NCBI GenBank assembly: GCA_035490315.1
Contig: DATHET010000296.1
Coordinates: forward strand, 1 to 5,200
Length of the DNA: 5,200 nucleotides
DNA from: JADJQU01 sp035490315
Lineage (GTDB): Bacteria; Planctomycetota; UBA1135; GCA-002686595
Direction of reading: 5' to 3'
Shown: positions 1-5,200 of the stretch, one piece after another
How the letters are laid out: each line of letters opens with the position of its first letter
How positions within the stretch are numbered: position 1 is the stretch's first letter
Notes under the pieces: model-generated
The model's database searches: none
What the model was told of the DNA's origin: nothing
Seen by the model: only the letters and a program-made list of their open reading frames with translations
Position numbers and translations under genes: made by a program

Positions 1-143
1 AGCAGCGGAAGCTCCTCGGCCCACTCTTCCTCGGTCAGCGGCGCCGGAACGAAGGAGCTGCCGCTGTCCGTCTGCGGCGTGATCGGTTGGACAGTCCATG
101 CGGCGAGAACGCACGCCGCGAGCGGAAACAACATGTGAGCCAT
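1..143 (-). CDS. Partial exported protein, N-terminal 47 residues with signal-peptide-like start
   Basis: This frame is not recognised as any named family. It opens with ATG at 143 and stays open to the left edge, giving 47 codons. The first residues read MAHMLFPLAACVLAAWTV, a short hydrophobic stretch typical of a signal peptide or membrane anchor. A polar, acidic segment follows, including the run LTEEEWAEELPLL, as expected for the start of a mature exported domain. The start at 143 is preferred because GAGG (149-152 on the minus strand) lies 5 nt upstream as a plausible ribosome binding site. An internal ATG at 134 is the alternative. The n-region has no Lys or Arg, which is weak for a Sec signal. 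LAAC (residues 8-11) resembles a lipobox but lies too close to the N-terminus to be convincing. The gene is divergent from the AsmA-like gene, with 200 bp between the starts. Its function is unknown. Confidence 0.6.
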   Translation of the reverse strand, partial: MAHMLFPLAACVLAAWTVQPITPQTDSGSSFVPAPLTEEEWAEELPL

Positions 144-198
144 CGAATCCTCGTGATGAAAAACGGGTGATTCGAGCCGGGCACGCGCCCGCGCTCGA
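143..198 (-). promoter_or_regulatory. Structured leader upstream of the minus-strand exported-protein gene
   Basis: Read as minus-strand RNA, 198-172 can fold into a strong hairpin. TCGAGC (198-193) pairs with GCTCGA (177-172) and CGGGC (191-187) pairs with GCCCG (186-182 side) around a four-base loop. This gives 11 base pairs with one bulged G at 192. A run of five U follows at 163-159. A second stem is possible: TCGAATC (175-169) is complementary to GATTCGA (149-143), which overlaps the end of the ribosome binding site and the A of the AUG. The two stems share bases 172-175 and cannot form together. The arrangement suggests translational or attenuation control, or alternatively a DNA operator (TCGAATC, 19-bp spacer, GATTCGA). 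The base pairing is seen directly; the regulatory role is inference. GC-rich leaders form chance stems. Confidence 0.4.
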
Positions 199-256
199 CC
201 GCGTCCCCACCCGAGAGCCGCGGCATACCCACGACCGCGCGACGCGCCCCTGACGG

Positions 257-295
257 CCGGAATTCCAAGTTTTTTGCCACGAAAACCGGTATTCC
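257..295. repeat. Direct repeat CCGG(A/T)ATTCC in the divergent intergenic region
   Basis: CCGGAATTCC (257-266) and CCGGTATTCC (286-295) match at 9 of 10 bases in the same orientation, 29 bp apart start to start. They sit in the only AT-richer patch between the divergent starts at 143 and 344. The first copy contains the perfect palindrome GGAATTCC. Paired direct repeats in such a place are a usual form of regulator binding site, but no regulator family can be assigned from the words alone. Confidence 0.4.
264..279 (-). promoter_or_regulatory. Possible sigma-54 (-24/-12) promoter, one key mismatch
   Basis: The minus strand reads TGGCAAAAAACTTGGA from 279 to 264. The consensus is TGGCACG-N4-TTGCW. 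The -24 GG, the following CA, the -12 TTG and the spacing between the two elements all agree. The C of the -12 GC dinucleotide is G here, and that position is normally almost invariant. If real, transcription would start near 253 and leave a leader of about 110 nt before the ATG at 143, containing the hairpins described at 143-198. The nearby sigma-54 activator gene makes the site more interesting but does not prove it. No convincing sigma-70 promoter was seen in 144-343 on either strand. Confidence 0.25.
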
Positions 296-343
296 CGAGT
301 CCTGCGTTGAACGGCGCGAGCCGCTTGCTTGAATGAGCGCACC

Positions 344-1129
344 ATGCGTGTCGTCATCCGATTGGTTGGGATCGTCCTCGTCCTGGTTCTCCTGCTCGGC
401 GTCGCCGCGGCCTTCTACCTCGACCGAGGTGCGCGCATCGCGGTCGAGAAGGGAGTCAGCTACGCCCTCGCCGTTCCGACCACCGCCGGGTCGGTCAGCA
501 TCCGCCCGATGCAGGGGACGCTCGGCCTCGACAAGCTCCACATCGCGAACCCGCCGGGCTTCTCCGACCAGGCTTTCCTGAAGCTCGACCAGGCCTCGAT
601 GCATTTGAGCGTCGCGAGCCTGCTGAAAGACGTCGTCGAAGTGCCGAGCCTCGAGCTGTCCGGCATCCAGCTGCGGCTGGAAGGTCGCGGGCTGAAGACC
701 AACTACGGCGCGATCCTCGAGAATCTGAAACGCCTCGGCGGCGGCGGGGGGAAGGACAAGCCCGATGCGGATCAGCAGGGCACGCAGAAGCGCTTCGTGA
801 TCCACGAATTGTGGATCCGCAACACCAGCGTCGAGGGCGACTTCACGCTCGATTCGCCGATCGGGAATCTCGGCAACACCAAGGCGGGCGTGATCCTGCC
901 CGAGATCCACTTGACGGAAGTCGGCAACGGCAAGAGCTTGACGCTGGCCGAGCTGACCGAGCAGATCCTGCGCGCGCTGCTCGAGGCGGCGGCCTCCGGC
1001 AAGGTGCCTGGGTTTTCAGGCGACCTGGCCAAGGATCTGGAGCAGAGCCTGGAGAGCTTGAAGGACCGCGCGGAAGAGCTCGCGCCGGGACTCGGAGACG
1101 CCTTGAAAGACGTCTTCAAGAAGAACTGA
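344..1129 (+). CDS. AsmA-like membrane-anchored envelope protein (261 aa)
   Basis: The protein begins with a short basic segment and one strongly hydrophobic helix (about residues 7-26), followed by Asp-Arg. This fits a single N-terminal inner-membrane anchor with the rest in the periplasm. The next part has AsmA/DUF748-type features: a TYALxVPT-like segment (YALAVPTT at 40-47), short beta-rich repeats, IANPPGF at 67-73, LKLD at 79-82, LLKDVVEVPSLELSG around 93-107, and NYGAILENLKRL at 120-131. A Gly-rich charged linker (132-149) leads to a second beta-rich half (150-200) with FVIHELWIRN and LPEIHL. The C-terminus (about 226-260) is a charged amphipathic helix. Large AsmA-family proteins act in outer-membrane lipid homeostasis; this short form is uncharacterised as far as I know. 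ATG at 344 is preferred over an upstream in-frame TTG at 329 because it places the basic residues and helix directly at the N-terminus. Neither start has a clear ribosome binding site. Confidence 0.82.
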   Translation: MRVVIRLVGIVLVLVLLLGVAAAFYLDRGARIAVEKGVSYALAVPTTAGSVSIRPMQGTLGLDKLHIANPPGFSDQAFLKLDQASMHLSVASLLKDVVEVPSLELSGIQLRLEGRGLKTNYGAILENLKRLGGGGGKDKPDADQQGTQKRFVIHELWIRNTSVEGDFTLDSPIGNLGNTKAGVILPEIHLTEVGNGKSLTLAELTEQILRALLEAAASGKVPGFSGDLAKDLEQSLESLKDRAEELAPGLGDALKDVFKKN

Positions 1130-1134
1130 GGGCT

Positions 1135-1141
<7 letters not shown>
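1102..1141. terminator. Inverted repeats at the convergent gene junction, possible weak bidirectional terminator
   Basis: The two convergent genes have stop codons separated by only 1130-1134. Two inverted repeats lie here. CTTGAA (1102-1107) and TTCAAG (1115-1120) flank AGACGTC inside the last codons of the AsmA-like gene. GGGC (1130-1133) and GCCC (1138-1141) flank TTCA across the junction and include the regulator's stop codon. Neither is followed by a U tract on either strand, so intrinsic termination would be weak and factor-dependent termination is as likely. The call rests on position and symmetry only. Confidence 0.22.

Positions 1142-5200
<4,059 letters not shown>

Noticed and set aside
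111..122. Lipobox-like LAAC in the minus-strand partial protein
   Set aside because: The Cys is residue 11 (residue 8 from the internal ATG), leaving too short a hydrophobic segment and no basic n-region for a typical lipoprotein signal.
274..279. TTGCCA on the plus strand as a sigma-70 -35 element for the AsmA-like gene
   Set aside because: No -10-like hexamer occurs at 16-18 bp spacing, and the same bases form part of the minus-strand sigma-54-like site.
35..910. Minus-strand frame of 291 codons opposite the AsmA-like gene
   Set aside because: It runs through the intergenic region and has no hydrophobic or domain pattern. The plus-strand frame has a clear membrane helix and family features, and the minus-strand frame from 143 has a signal-like start.
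624..1114. Eleven-base repeat TGAAAGACGTC at 624-634 and 1104-1114
   Set aside because: Both copies encode Leu-Lys-Asp-Val in the same frame of one gene, so shared codon choice explains it.

Overview
The window comes from a very GC-rich bacterium with codon third positions dominated by G or C. Two things point to a Gram-negative-type lineage such as Planctomycetota or Myxococcota: a very large multidomain sigma-54 activator, and a compact membrane-anchored AsmA-like protein. The phylum is an inference from architecture and composition, because no rRNA or marker gene is present.

Layout. At 1-143 (minus) is the first part of a secreted or membrane-targeted protein that runs off the left edge. 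It is read away from a 200-bp divergent intergenic region (144-343). That region holds a direct repeat of CCGG(A/T)ATTCC, a near-match to a -24/-12 (sigma-54) promoter, and a GC-rich inverted repeat in the leader of the minus-strand gene. The leader hairpin can be drawn in competition with a second stem that encloses the ribosome binding site. At 344-1129 (plus) is a 261-residue AsmA-like protein with one N-terminal membrane helix. Only 5 bp after its stop codon comes the stop codon of the convergent gene, which fills 1135-5200 on the minus strand and continues past the right edge.

That large gene shows 1354 codons in the window and encodes a sigma-54-dependent activator. In protein order it has a degenerate STAND/AAA-type NTPase-like region, a winged-helix-like segment, a long TPR-type helical array, a GAF domain, a short coiled coil, a complete sigma-54 AAA+ module (intact Walker A, Walker B, GAFTGA and arginine finger) and a Fis-type helix-turn-helix. 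The N-terminus is outside the window. In related proteins this position often carries a Ser/Thr kinase domain, but that cannot be seen here.

How the genes may work together. The activator looks like a signal-integrating switch for sigma-54 promoters. A sigma-54-like site lies 5' of the minus-strand exported-protein gene, so local control is possible but unproven. The AsmA-like protein is probably an envelope protein, and nothing shows directly that it belongs to the regulator's circuit. No tRNA, rRNA, CRISPR array, insertion sequence or phage gene was found.
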